Origin: an uncultured Ruminococcus sp.
GTDB lineage: Bacteria > Bacillota > Clostridia > Oscillospirales > Ruminococcaceae
DNA length: 21,783 nucleotides
Assembly: GCA_946612185.1 (NCBI GenBank)
Contig: CAMOEP010000002.1
Coordinates: 1 to 21,783 of the forward strand
Reading direction: 5' to 3'
A program made the translations under genes and the position numbers. Of the stretch, positions 15,472 through 21,783 are shown in pieces. How positions within the stretch are numbered: the first letter of the stretch is position 1; each line of letters begins with the position of its first letter. The notes beneath the pieces were generated by a model. The model saw only the letters and a list, made by a program, of their open reading frames with translations. It was not told where the DNA came from and did not search any database.

Positions 15472-16454
15472 ACAGTTACTCACCAAACCGCAGAAATACC
15501 ATATCTATCGTGATACCGACTTATAACGAGGAGCAGAATATCGGTGAACTGGTTGACCAGCTTCAGGAACAGCTTCAAACCTCGCTGCCGCAGTATGACC
15601 ATGAGATAATCATTATCGACAATGACTCAGTTGACGGAACACGGGGAATTATCCGGCTTCTTTGCAAGAAATACAGCAACGTCAAGGCTATTTTCAACGA
15701 ACGTAACTTCGGCTGGCTGCGCTCCCCTGTCTACGGTCTGACCCAGGCTTCCGGCGACTGTATCGTTATGCTTTGTGCGGATTTCCAGGACCCGCTGGAT
15801 ATGATACCAAAGTTCGTGGAAAAGTGGGAGCAGGGGTGCATGGTAGTCGCCGGTCAGAAGACCAGTTCCGGAGAAAGTAAGCTGAAATACGCTGTCAGGT
15901 CGCTTTATTACAAGATAATCCGCAAGTTTTCCGACGGTAATTATCTGGAGCATTTTACCGGCTTCGGTCTGTACGACCGCAAGTTCATCGACGTTATCCG
16001 TGAACTTAAAGGCCCTCTCCCCTTCCTGCGTGGATATGTTATGGAATTTATCGGTGACCCGGAAGTTATACAGTATGTTCAGCCCGCCAGGAAGCACGGA
16101 AAAAGCTGGGGAAGTTTCTCCCGGCTCTACGATACCGCTATGATAAGTATTACTGCGTACACCAAAGTTGGTCTGAGATTCGCAACGTTTCTGGGCGTAA
16201 TATCGGCAGCTCTCAGCTTTGCAGCCGGTCTTTTCTACCTTATCTACAAGCTGACCCACTGGTTCACTTTTTCAGCAGGTATGGCTCCGATAATCGTGGG
16301 CATATTCTTCATCGGCGGCATACAGCTTTTCTTCCTCGGAATGATCGGTGAGTACATTCTCTCCATCAACGAACGTGTCAAAAACCGTCCCCTCGTCATT
16401 GAGGAGGAACGCATCAACTTCGATAAGCACAACAGCGATGAAACAGTTCATTAA
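15468..16454 (+). CDS. Polyprenyl-phosphate glycosyltransferase, GtrB/DPM1-like (GT2)
   Basis: Family-2 glycosyltransferase of 328 residues that transfers a sugar from a nucleotide to undecaprenyl phosphate on the inner face of the membrane. The GT-A domain starts ISIVIPTYNEEQNIGEL (12-28), has IIDNDSVDGTRG (49-60), and has the metal-binding DFQDPLD (105-111) corresponding to D.QDP of the GtrB group. FTGFGLYDRKF is the acceptor region. Two C-terminal membrane helices (about 236-260 and 270-298) anchor it, as in GtrB, CsbB and ArnC. The start is coupled to the upstream stop by a 4-bp overlap, with AAGGAG about 8 nt before. With the GtrA gene that follows and the YfhO gene at the operon head it makes the three-component set. 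Confidence 0.92.
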   Translation: MNSYSPNRRNTISIVIPTYNEEQNIGELVDQLQEQLQTSLPQYDHEIIIIDNDSVDGTRGIIRLLCKKYSNVKAIFNERNFGWLRSPVYGLTQASGDCIVMLCADFQDPLDMIPKFVEKWEQGCMVVAGQKTSSGESKLKYAVRSLYYKIIRKFSDGNYLEHFTGFGLYDRKFIDVIRELKGPLPFLRGYVMEFIGDPEVIQYVQPARKHGKSWGSFSRLYDTAMISITAYTKVGLRFATFLGVISAALSFAAGLFYLIYKLTHWFTFSAGMAPIIVGIFFIGGIQLFFLGMIGEYILSINERVKNRPLVIEEERINFDKHNSDETVH

Positions 16455-16851
16455 ATTCGGAATAGTCGGGCTTTCAAATACGGTAATATCCTACCTGATC
16501 TATGTCGTTTCCCTGCGCATTTTTGGCGCTTGCGGACTGTTTCCTGATTCCGACTACATGATAAGTTCCATTATAGCATTTATTCTCAGCGTGCTTTGGA
16601 GTTTCTACTGGAACGACCGCTTTACATTTAAGAAAGAACAAAGTGAGGAACGCAGTTTTCTTCGCTCCCTGCTTAAAACCTATGTAAGCTACGCATTCAC
16701 AGGTCTGCTTCTGTACAATATCCTCCTGTACGTTCAGGTCGATATTATGGGCGTTAGCAAGCTTATCGCCCCGATTTTCAATCTCCTGGTCACTGTTCCC
16801 CTGAATTTCCTGCTGAATAAATTCTGGGTGTTCAGGAAGAACAGACAATGA
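16438..16851 (+). CDS. GtrA-family membrane protein (putative lipid-linked sugar flippase)
   Basis: A 137-residue protein with four membrane helices (about 4-26, 40-59, 80-100, 108-128). Family marks are FIKFGIVGLSNTVISYL at the N-terminus, SFYWNDRFTFKK after helix 2, and PLNFLLNKFWVFRK at the end. GtrA/GtcA proteins are thought to move undecaprenyl-phosphate-sugars across the membrane. ATG 16438 lies 17 bp inside the preceding gene and lacks a clear ribosome site, so its translation is probably coupled to that of the GT2 enzyme. It is the last gene of the plus-strand operon. Confidence 0.9.
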   Translation: MKQFIKFGIVGLSNTVISYLIYVVSLRIFGACGLFPDSDYMISSIIAFILSVLWSFYWNDRFTFKKEQSEERSFLRSLLKTYVSYAFTGLLLYNILLYVQVDIMGVSKLIAPIFNLLVTVPLNFLLNKFWVFRKNRQ

Positions 16852-16911
16852 CTTTAAGCCTTCTGGCTGTTTTTTGGCGGTGCTGCCGCAAATTTCTGTT
16901 ATCTTGATAAA

Positions 16912-16963
16912 ATTATCCCCTTTGAGTTTTGCACTTTTCATGTGCCTGCTCAAAGGGGATAAT
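16912..16963. terminator. Bidirectional terminator hairpin between convergent operons
   Basis: Arms 16912-16926 and 16949-16963 pair perfectly over 15 bp (ATTATCCCCTTTGAG / CTCAAAGGGGATAAT). The 22-nt loop contains a second small stem, GCAC/GTGC (16931-16934 and 16942-16945). AT-rich, partly T-rich sequence flanks it on both strands. It sits between two convergent GtrA genes and probably ends both transcripts. Confidence 0.7.
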
Positions 16964-16995
16964 ATTTCTTTATATCAGGTTTTTACACACCGCCG

Positions 16996-17487
16996 TCAAG
17001 CGGATTTTTTTGAATAGAGGATAACTTTTCTTGCGAAGAAGTTCCAGAAAAATGCTACAGCGGTGGACACTATCTTAGCGAGAAGCTGGTAGAGGCTTGT
17101 GGTATCAGCCAGCCACAGCTTGAACAGCCAAGTGATGCCCATAGTCAGGAGAAGTCCCACAACGCCGATAGCTGCAAATATCAGGAATTCTACCAGGCGG
17201 TTTTCCACCTTTGAGCTGCTGAAAACCCAGAAAGTGCTGATGAGGTAGTTTACGATAAGACCAGCCACGAAAGAGATCGAGTTTGCCAGAACCGGCAGAC
17301 TTTCGTGGAAAACGAACTTGAACAGTATGAACGATACTGCCCAGTCAACCACTGTCGCAAGACCGCCAACGAAGATGTACCGGAAGAACTGTATCAGGGT
17401 ATTCTCGGTATCACCGGCGAAAAGCCTGCTTATCCTGCCAGAGCTGATTATGTCCTTGACCTCCTGCAAATTGCTGTTTCCTGCCAT
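16996..17487 (-). CDS. Second GtrA-family membrane protein
   Basis: A 163-residue protein with an N-terminal cytosolic extension of about 33 residues, then four helices (about 36-58, 66-88, 98-121, 134-156). FRYIFVGGLATVVDWAVSF, NYLISTFWVFSS and FFWNFFARKVIL are GtrA signatures. It is only distantly like the GtrA encoded at 16438-16851, so it is a separate paralogue rather than a recent duplicate. It is last in the minus-strand operon; its start overlaps the stop of the FAD-enzyme gene by one base (TAATG), with GAGGAG upstream. Likely role: moving the lipid-linked sugar used by the GT-C-like protein of the same operon, although no GtrB-type enzyme is encoded there. Confidence 0.9.
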   Translation of the reverse strand: MAGNSNLQEVKDIISSGRISRLFAGDTENTLIQFFRYIFVGGLATVVDWAVSFILFKFVFHESLPVLANSISFVAGLIVNYLISTFWVFSSSKVENRLVEFLIFAAIGVVGLLLTMGITWLFKLWLADTTSLYQLLAKIVSTAVAFFWNFFARKVILYSKKSA

Positions 17488-19043
17488 TACTTCTTCTCCT
17501 CGTGGTATTCCTTCTCAGTGTTGACGCTCCAGATATTGTCCTTGGTGGTAACGCCCTCCTTGATATTCTTTACAGCCTCGAAGGAAGTACACATAGAGTG
17601 GTCGATATTATTATAGCGGTGCTGACCGTTTCTGCCGACGCAGTAAAGGTTGGGGATAGTGCTGAGGTAGTCGATAAGGGTATCCATTTCCTCGTAGGTA
17701 TCGAAGTAAGCAGGGTAAGCCTTCTTTACCTTCTCCATGTGGGTGTCGAGGACTTCGTCGGCGCTGTCAATAAGACCCAGCTTTACCATTTCGTCCACAC
17801 AGAAGTCAGAGAACTCCTTCTCGGACATATTCCAGAAGTTGTCGCCCTCGCTTACGAAGTACTCCAGACCAAGCCATACGGTATGTTTCAGGTCTTTTAC
17901 CATGTACGGTGACCAGTTGTTGTAAACCTGGAATCTGCCCATTTTAACACGTCTGTCCTGAACGTATACCCAGCAGTCGGGGACGATATTACCCACGGTG
18001 CGCATATTTGTCAGGTTCTTCAGTTTAAGGCGTGGAACGAGAACGCCCAGGGTCATATAATCACGGTAAGGCAGACCGGCAGCGATCCTCTTAGGCTCGG
18101 AGGGAACATCGTTCATTCCGGCAACCAGATCCTTTACAGGCATTGAGCTGATGATGATATCGCCGTCCAGACGGTACTGCTTTCCGTCACGGGTAAAGGA
18201 TACGCCGGTAAGGATATTGTCGGAATTCTTGTGAAGCTTTGTAACGGAGGAGTTCATGATGAACTTGCCGCCCAGCTTCTTTACCTCGATAGCTGTAACT
18301 TCCCAAAGTTCGCCGGGGCCAAGCTTGGGGTACTTGAATTCCTCAATAAGTGAAGTATTTACCTGACGATTCTTGACACCGAGAGTCTTGCCCACGAAGT
18401 CCTTGATGATGCCCACGATAGACAGACCTTTAGTACGCTGAGCGCCCCAGGAAGCGTCGATCTCGCTGGGGTGTCTGCCCCAGAGGTTTTCGGTGTAGTA
18501 CTCAAAGAACATGGAGTAAAGTTCCTTACCGAAACAGTTGATGTAAAAGTTCTCCAGATTATTTTCAGGTCGCTTATGGAGGGCAGCAGCGATATAGCTA
18601 AGACCCACCTTAGCGGTAGTGAACAGACCAAAGTTCCTGAGTGTCTCAGGCTTGAGTGAAACAGGATAGTCGTAGAACTTGTCGTTAAAGAGGATACGGG
18701 AAACACGTCTGCGCTTCAGCATAACTCTGTCGGACTTCTGCGGGTCGGGGCCGCCTTCCTCAACTTCCAGCCTGCGTCTGAGGAGGAGGTCGTCGTAGGA
18801 GGGCTTACCCTGCATAGGAAGCATCTCGCTCCACCACTTGTTAACTTCGGGTATCTTTGAGAAGAATCTGTGACCGCCCATGTCCATGCGGTTGCCCTTG
18901 TAGTTTACAGTTTTTGAGATACCGCCCAGGGTGCTTGTCTCCTCGATGATAGTAACGTCGTACTCGCCGGAGTTGTCTCTGAGAAGTTCATAAGCAGCGG
19001 TCAGACCGGCAGGGCCGGCACCGATTATAATAACTTTTTTCAT
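17487..19043 (-). CDS. FAD-dependent oxidoreductase, HemY/amine-oxidase type (UDP-galactopyranose-mutase-like)
   Basis: A 518-residue flavoprotein. The N-terminal dinucleotide site is [14 protein letters not shown] (8-21), followed by the ribose-binding acid in VTIIEE (30-35) and a GG motif (TLGGISKT). [10 protein letters not shown] (52-61) resembles the segment after the FAD site in protoporphyrinogen-oxidase and UGM relatives. The C-terminal FAD motif is [25 protein letters not shown]. Members of this group occur in polysaccharide loci, where a sugar mutase or desaturase role is suspected; they are not haem enzymes. The position between a GT-C-like gene and GtrA supports a role in cell-surface glycan synthesis, with an unknown reaction. 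Start ATG 19043 has GAAAGGA just upstream. Family is secure, substrate open. Confidence 0.85.
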   Translation of the reverse strand: MKKVIIIGAGPAGLTAAYELLRDNSGEYDVTIIEETSTLGGISKTVNYKGNRMDMGGHRFFSKIPEVNKWWSEMLPMQGKPSYDDLLLRRRLEVEEGGPDPQKSDRVMLKRRRVSRILFNDKFYDYPVSLKPETLRNFGLFTTAKVGLSYIAAALHKRPENNLENFYINCFGKELYSMFFEYYTENLWGRHPSEIDASWGAQRTKGLSIVGIIKDFVGKTLGVKNRQVNTSLIEEFKYPKLGPGELWEVTAIEVKKLGGKFIMNSSVTKLHKNSDNILTGVSFTRDGKQYRLDGDIIISSMPVKDLVAGMNDVPSEPKRIAAGLPYRDYMTLGVLVPRLKLKNLTNMRTVGNIVPDCWVYVQDRRVKMGRFQVYNNWSPYMVKDLKHTVWLGLEYFVSEGDNFWNMSEKEFSDFCVDEMVKLGLIDSADEVLDTHMEKVKKAYPAYFDTYEEMDTLIDYLSTIPNLYCVGRNGQHRYNNIDHSMCTSFEAVKNIKEGVTTKDNIWSVNTEKEYHEEKK

Positions 19044-19066
19044 AATGATTCCTTTCGTAAAATAAT

Positions 19067-21424
19067 TTATCGCCAGAAGATGAGAATATCTTCAAGACTA
19101 TCCATTAGTTCAGGGCATCTGAGGTTCACGCAGCCTCTCAGGTAGGAGAAGTTTACAAGCCAGCCGATGCCGAAGCTTAACGCCATAACAGCAGCACAAG
19201 CGCTGTAGAGGTAGAGTTTTTTGCCGGGACGTGCCGAGAAATAGCGTATTATCGGCAGGAGCGACGCAATAAGCATCAGGGGCATGATGTCGATGATGTA
19301 AGTTGCGATAACTCCGCCCAGGCAGAAGTCCTGCCATGCAATGAACACCGCCATGACAAGTGAAACGGCATAAAAAGCGTTCACTTGCAAAGTGGTGATG
19401 CCATAACGTGAGGTGCGTTTCTTTCTGCGGATAATTACCGGCAGGAGAAGCAGTCCGGCAATAACAATGGGGTAAGTGAATGCGGAAACGTAGTCCATAA
19501 CATAGACGTAGTGACCGTAGTTAGCAAGTCCCACTGAGGTGTACTCAAAGAACGGGAAGTGTGAAGCAACTCTTGCCGGAGCGAGGAAATAGTGGAAAAT
19601 GGCTTCCGGCAGGGAGGAAAGGTATATCTTGTTTGCGTTGATATCGCTGACGGTAAGCTGATAGGCAGCGCCGAAGTCAAGGGGCGAGCCAAAACGTGCG
19701 TTATTGTAAGCCATGATGCCGCAAGCACCGATAACAAGCGGAACAACAAAAGCTGCCGCCTGAGAAAGCTTGTCCTTGAGGGGATTCTTCTTGTTAAAGA
19801 GGATTCCCAGGAACAGAGGGATAAGTACCGCAGCACTCAGCGCCATGCCCGGACGGGAAGCGACTGCAAGAACCAGGGCGATACCGCTAAGGCACAGGAG
19901 CGTGATCCGCTGCCATTTCTTGCTCCTGCCCAGTGCGCAGAACGCAAGCCACAGGCACAGGAAAAGGTAAGCAAGACCGGCGCTCATGGGGACGCAGTAG
20001 ATGTCCGAGTAGTTCATTACCCTGAACACGCCCACACAGGCAGCCGCCACAGGCATGGACATCAGAAGCATCAGGAAATTCGGCTTAGGAGCGAGGATTT
20101 TCGTGGCTGCCAGCAGCATCTCGCACATGAATATGACTGCCAGCGTGCAGAACCAGTCGTTAGTGATAGGCAGGTTGGGAAGTTTCCCGGTAAACAGGTA
20201 TAACGGGTAGTATAACGTGAGGGTGGGAGCAGTACCGAAGTAGACGTAATACTTACCGTCGTGGTAAGCATAGTCCCACAGGTAGAACAGACCGGAATCC
20301 GTGCGAGCGCCCCAGTTGTAGATGTACTCCAGATCAGCAAGACCGGGGTCAGCTTCGTAGTCAAGGCTTACCTGACCATGCTGGAAAGCGTCGAAGGTCA
20401 TGTAGTACGGGTCACCGACAACTTTTGAAGCCGGGTCGTAAGGAGTGAGTTCCTGGTCAGGCTTGAAGAATGAGAACGCCATAAGCGTGCAAAGTACCAC
20501 CATGACCTGCGCCATGATGATGTGTGACAACTTCCGGCGGTCGTAGGAAACCCGCCACAGACTGAATACTCTCACGGCGGATACAGCAAGGCAGAGCGCA
20601 AGGAGTACCAGGAATCTGGCGATGCTGAACGAGAACGGAACTGCCGGAAGCACTTTAATACTGGTAAACGTTACCGGCTGTTTCAGGTCGGAGAACCGTA
20701 TTCTCAGGGAAACTATGTCGCCGTAGGGCTGGAAGCTGAAATCAGCGTCACGTCCCACGGATTGCAGATATCGTGAGGAAGTTGTGATGTAGGAAGCAGG
20801 GAAATTCTGGTCTTCCATGCTGACTTCGCAAAGGTACGGCAGACAGCTCAGGTTCTTTTCCTGGCGAGCGTCGATGACCAGACCGCCTGCGAAAGACGGC
20901 ACTTCGTTCAGGTAAACCTCGGTGTTACCGGTCATTGTGACAGTATCGCCGTCAATGGTGTACTCACCGGTTATCAAAAGCTGACTGCCGGTGAACGCCT
21001 GAACGCTTTTGTCGGTGGTAAGGCTTTTGCCGTTGAACACCAGCACTTCCGCCGCAAGGACAGCCGCAGCGCATACCGCCGCACTTTTCATGAAGCGAAC
21101 TTTCTGCTCGTTCTTTACAAAAGTCTTGCAGGCGAAACTGCCGTAAGCGAGGGCGAAGTAAAGAAACTCCGCAATAAGTGGGATATGTCCGCCGCCAGCC
21201 ATAAATCCAGCGGTAATGAAGTGCAGGATAAGGAACAGGAAAATGCACACCGCCGAGAAAATGGCAAGTTTATTTTTATTTAAAGGAGGTGGATCCGGAT
21301 CGGACTTTGGCTTTTTCTTGGAATTTTTGGTTTTTGTCTTTTGCGGCTCAGCAGGCTTCGGGACACAGAGCATAAGCCCTGAAAACAGCGCCGGCAGAGC
21401 CAGTGATAGAATTACAGAAAGCAT
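19067..21424 (-). CDS. Large polytopic membrane protein, probable GT-C glycosyltransferase
   Basis: A 785-residue membrane protein. After helix 1 comes a lysine/proline-rich cytosolic linker ([18 protein letters not shown], about 28-50), three to four helices, an extracellular strand-rich insert (about 130-260), then some eight to ten more helices. An extracellular loop after about residue 315 ([37 protein letters not shown]) is aromatic and acidic, as in GT-C enzymes that use polyprenyl-phosphate sugars. I assign GT-C by architecture and context, not by a decisive motif. ATG 21424 is chosen because AGGAGGA sits 3-4 nt upstream; an in-frame ATG at 21445 would lie before that ribosome site. 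It heads the minus operon, 23 bp from the FAD-enzyme gene. Confidence 0.75.
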   Translation of the reverse strand: MLSVILSLALPALFSGLMLCVPKPAEPQKTKTKNSKKKPKSDPDPPPLNKNKLAIFSAVCIFLFLILHFITAGFMAGGGHIPLIAEFLYFALAYGSFACKTFVKNEQKVRFMKSAAVCAAAVLAAEVLVFNGKSLTTDKSVQAFTGSQLLITGEYTIDGDTVTMTGNTEVYLNEVPSFAGGLVIDARQEKNLSCLPYLCEVSMEDQNFPASYITTSSRYLQSVGRDADFSFQPYGDIVSLRIRFSDLKQPVTFTSIKVLPAVPFSFSIARFLVLLALCLAVSAVRVFSLWRVSYDRRKLSHIIMAQVMVVLCTLMAFSFFKPDQELTPYDPASKVVGDPYYMTFDAFQHGQVSLDYEADPGLADLEYIYNWGARTDSGLFYLWDYAYHDGKYYVYFGTAPTLTLYYPLYLFTGKLPNLPITNDWFCTLAVIFMCEMLLAATKILAPKPNFLMLLMSMPVAAACVGVFRVMNYSDIYCVPMSAGLAYLFLCLWLAFCALGRSKKWQRITLLCLSGIALVLAVASRPGMALSAAVLIPLFLGILFNKKNPLKDKLSQAAAFVVPLVIGACGIMAYNNARFGSPLDFGAAYQLTVSDINANKIYLSSLPEAIFHYFLAPARVASHFPFFEYTSVGLANYGHYVYVMDYVSAFTYPIVIAGLLLLPVIIRRKKRTSRYGITTLQVNAFYAVSLVMAVFIAWQDFCLGGVIATYIIDIMPLMLIASLLPIIRYFSARPGKKLYLYSACAAVMALSFGIGWLVNFSYLRGCVNLRCPELMDSLEDILIFWR

Positions 21425-21453
21425 ATATCCTCCTAAAATGTACATATAAAGAT

Positions 21454-21482
21454 ATTATACACCATACAGGTGTATTTGTCAA
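21454..21482 (-). promoter_or_regulatory. Consensus sigma-A promoter of the minus-strand operon
   Basis: On the minus strand, TTGACA (21482-21477), 17-bp spacer, TATAAT (21459-21454). The match to the vegetative consensus is perfect; transcription would start about 20 bases before ATG 21424. Confidence 0.85.
21457..21475. promoter_or_regulatory. Candidate operator palindrome inside the promoter
   Basis: ATACACC (21457-21463) and GGTGTAT (21469-21475) are perfect inverted repeats around ATACA, 19 bp in total. The palindrome fills almost the whole -35/-10 spacer and enters the -10 box, where a bound repressor would block polymerase. Confidence 0.55.
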
Positions 21483-21651
21483 ATGAAAATATCAGTTATA
21501 GATAAAAAAACCATAACTTCCCATATATATAAGACGCACGAAAACTTGAAAACTCATGGTATTTCGGAAAACTTTGTATACCTGCACAAAACTTGTGTAA
21601 ATAAACTCTTTTACAATGTGTAGTATGCTGCAAAAGAATGTCGGAGGAATA

Positions 21652-21738
21652 ATGGGTCTGCTGATGCCAGCAGGTGAGTTAAATAAAAAACTTTATTCAG
21701 AGTACTTGACAAACGGAGAAAAAGGTGGTAGAATATAG
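21652..21738 (+). CDS. Possible 28-codon small ORF
   Basis: ATG 21652 follows GGAGGA (21643-21648) and opens 28 codons to TAG at 21736-21738; the peptide begins MGLLMPAGEL and ends EKGGRI. Its 3' end covers the -35/-10 region of the next promoter. No relative is recognised. It could be a leader peptide, a gene remnant or chance. Confidence 0.2.
   Translation: MGLLMPAGELNKKLYSEYLTNGEKGGRI
21706..21734 (+). promoter_or_regulatory. Rightward sigma-A promoter
   Basis: TTGACA (21706-21711), 17-bp spacer, TAGAAT (21729-21734). Transcription should start near 21741 and read out of the window. Confidence 0.7.
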
Positions 21739-21740
21739 CC

Positions 21741-21783
21741 ATGAAATGCAAAGACGGAGAGAAGTAGCTAAGGATACCGTTTT
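21741..21783 (+). ncRNA. Probable 5' end of a T-box leader (cut by the window edge)
   Basis: Just after the promoter, the transcript would begin with a purine-rich GACGGAGAGAAGTAGCT segment (about 21755-21771) followed by GGATACCG. The GAGAAGTA pattern near the transcript start resembles the Stem I base and AGTA S-turn strand of T-box leaders, which sense uncharged tRNA upstream of aminoacyl-tRNA synthetase or amino-acid genes. Only about 43 bases are visible, so neither the specifier loop nor the T-box bulge can be checked. Confidence 0.4.

Larger units (their letters stand above)
21446..21783. other. Divergent regulatory region
   Basis: About 340 bases without an established gene. Beyond the promoter and palindrome of the minus operon it is AT-rich. 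It contains an inverted repeat TGTAAA/TTTACA (21596-21601 and 21610-21615), a TACA-ATG-TGTA motif (21612-21622), a small hairpin CTGCTG/CAGCAG (21658-21663 and 21668-21673), one very short reading frame and, at the end, a rightward promoter with a leader that runs out of the window. Confidence 0.6.

Noticed and set aside
15627..16259. 210-codon minus-strand reading frame opposite the GT2 gene
   Set aside because: The plus-strand product is a clear glycosyltransferase; the antisense frame has no family features.
16857..16875. Short AGCC/GGCT hairpin with a T-run just after the first GtrA gene as terminator
   Set aside because: The stem is only 4 bp; the 15-bp hairpin at 16912-16963 is a far better candidate.
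19592..20203. 203-codon plus-strand reading frame opposite the GT-C-like gene
   Set aside because: The translation is a low-complexity, charged, membrane-free sequence complementary to membrane helices. It is a typical shadow.

Overview
The window looks like the chromosome of a moderate-GC Firmicute, most likely a Clostridia/Oscillospiraceae member of Ruminococcus type. The basis is strong AGGAGG-type ribosome sites, three near-perfect TTGACA-N17-TATAAT promoters, an OmpR/histidine-kinase pair of clostridial style, a YfhO/GtrA glycan-decoration set, and what looks like the start of a T-box leader at the right edge. The species assignment is inference; no rRNA or marker gene is present.

Left part (1-6860). 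It opens inside a large AraC-family regulator with a LacI-type ligand-binding domain, followed by a flavodoxin. Next comes an AT-rich patch (about 2550-3600) with two unfamiliar small genes, one of them a two-TM DUF3592-like protein. About 500 noncoding bases follow, holding a terminator-like hairpin and a palindromic repeat with one arm duplicated. Then there is a tightly overlapped operon of response regulator, short-loop histidine kinase and small two-TM protein, closed by a strong terminator. A stand-alone SMI1/KNR4 (SUKH) gene sits between its own consensus promoter and a terminator.

Central part (6929-16851). One long plus-strand operon appears to build and attach an unusual sugar. It runs: YfhO-type GT-C membrane glycosyltransferase; acylating acetaldehyde dehydrogenase; 4-hydroxy-2-oxovalerate aldolase; acetolactate-synthase-like ThDP enzyme; extended SDR (sugar-nucleotide epimerase/dehydratase type); FkbM methyltransferase; polyprenyl-phosphate glycosyltransferase (GtrB/DPM1 type); GtrA. 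The last two plus YfhO match the known three-component scheme for decorating teichoic acids or wall polysaccharides: load onto undecaprenyl phosphate, flip, transfer outside. The dehydrogenase/aldolase pair is normally part of aromatic meta-cleavage, but no other catabolic gene is present. I infer that it runs in the synthetic direction to make a 2-oxo acid, which the ThDP enzyme adds to a keto-sugar, giving a carbon-branched sugar. This is the most interesting proposal in the window.

Right part (16852-21783). A long hairpin separates the plus operon from a convergent minus-strand operon: GT-C-like membrane protein, HemY/UDP-galactopyranose-mutase-like FAD protein, and a second GtrA. That operon is driven by a perfect consensus promoter whose spacer is almost filled by a 19-bp palindrome, a candidate operator. 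The last 360 bases are a divergent regulatory region ending in a promoter and probable T-box leader for a gene beyond the window.
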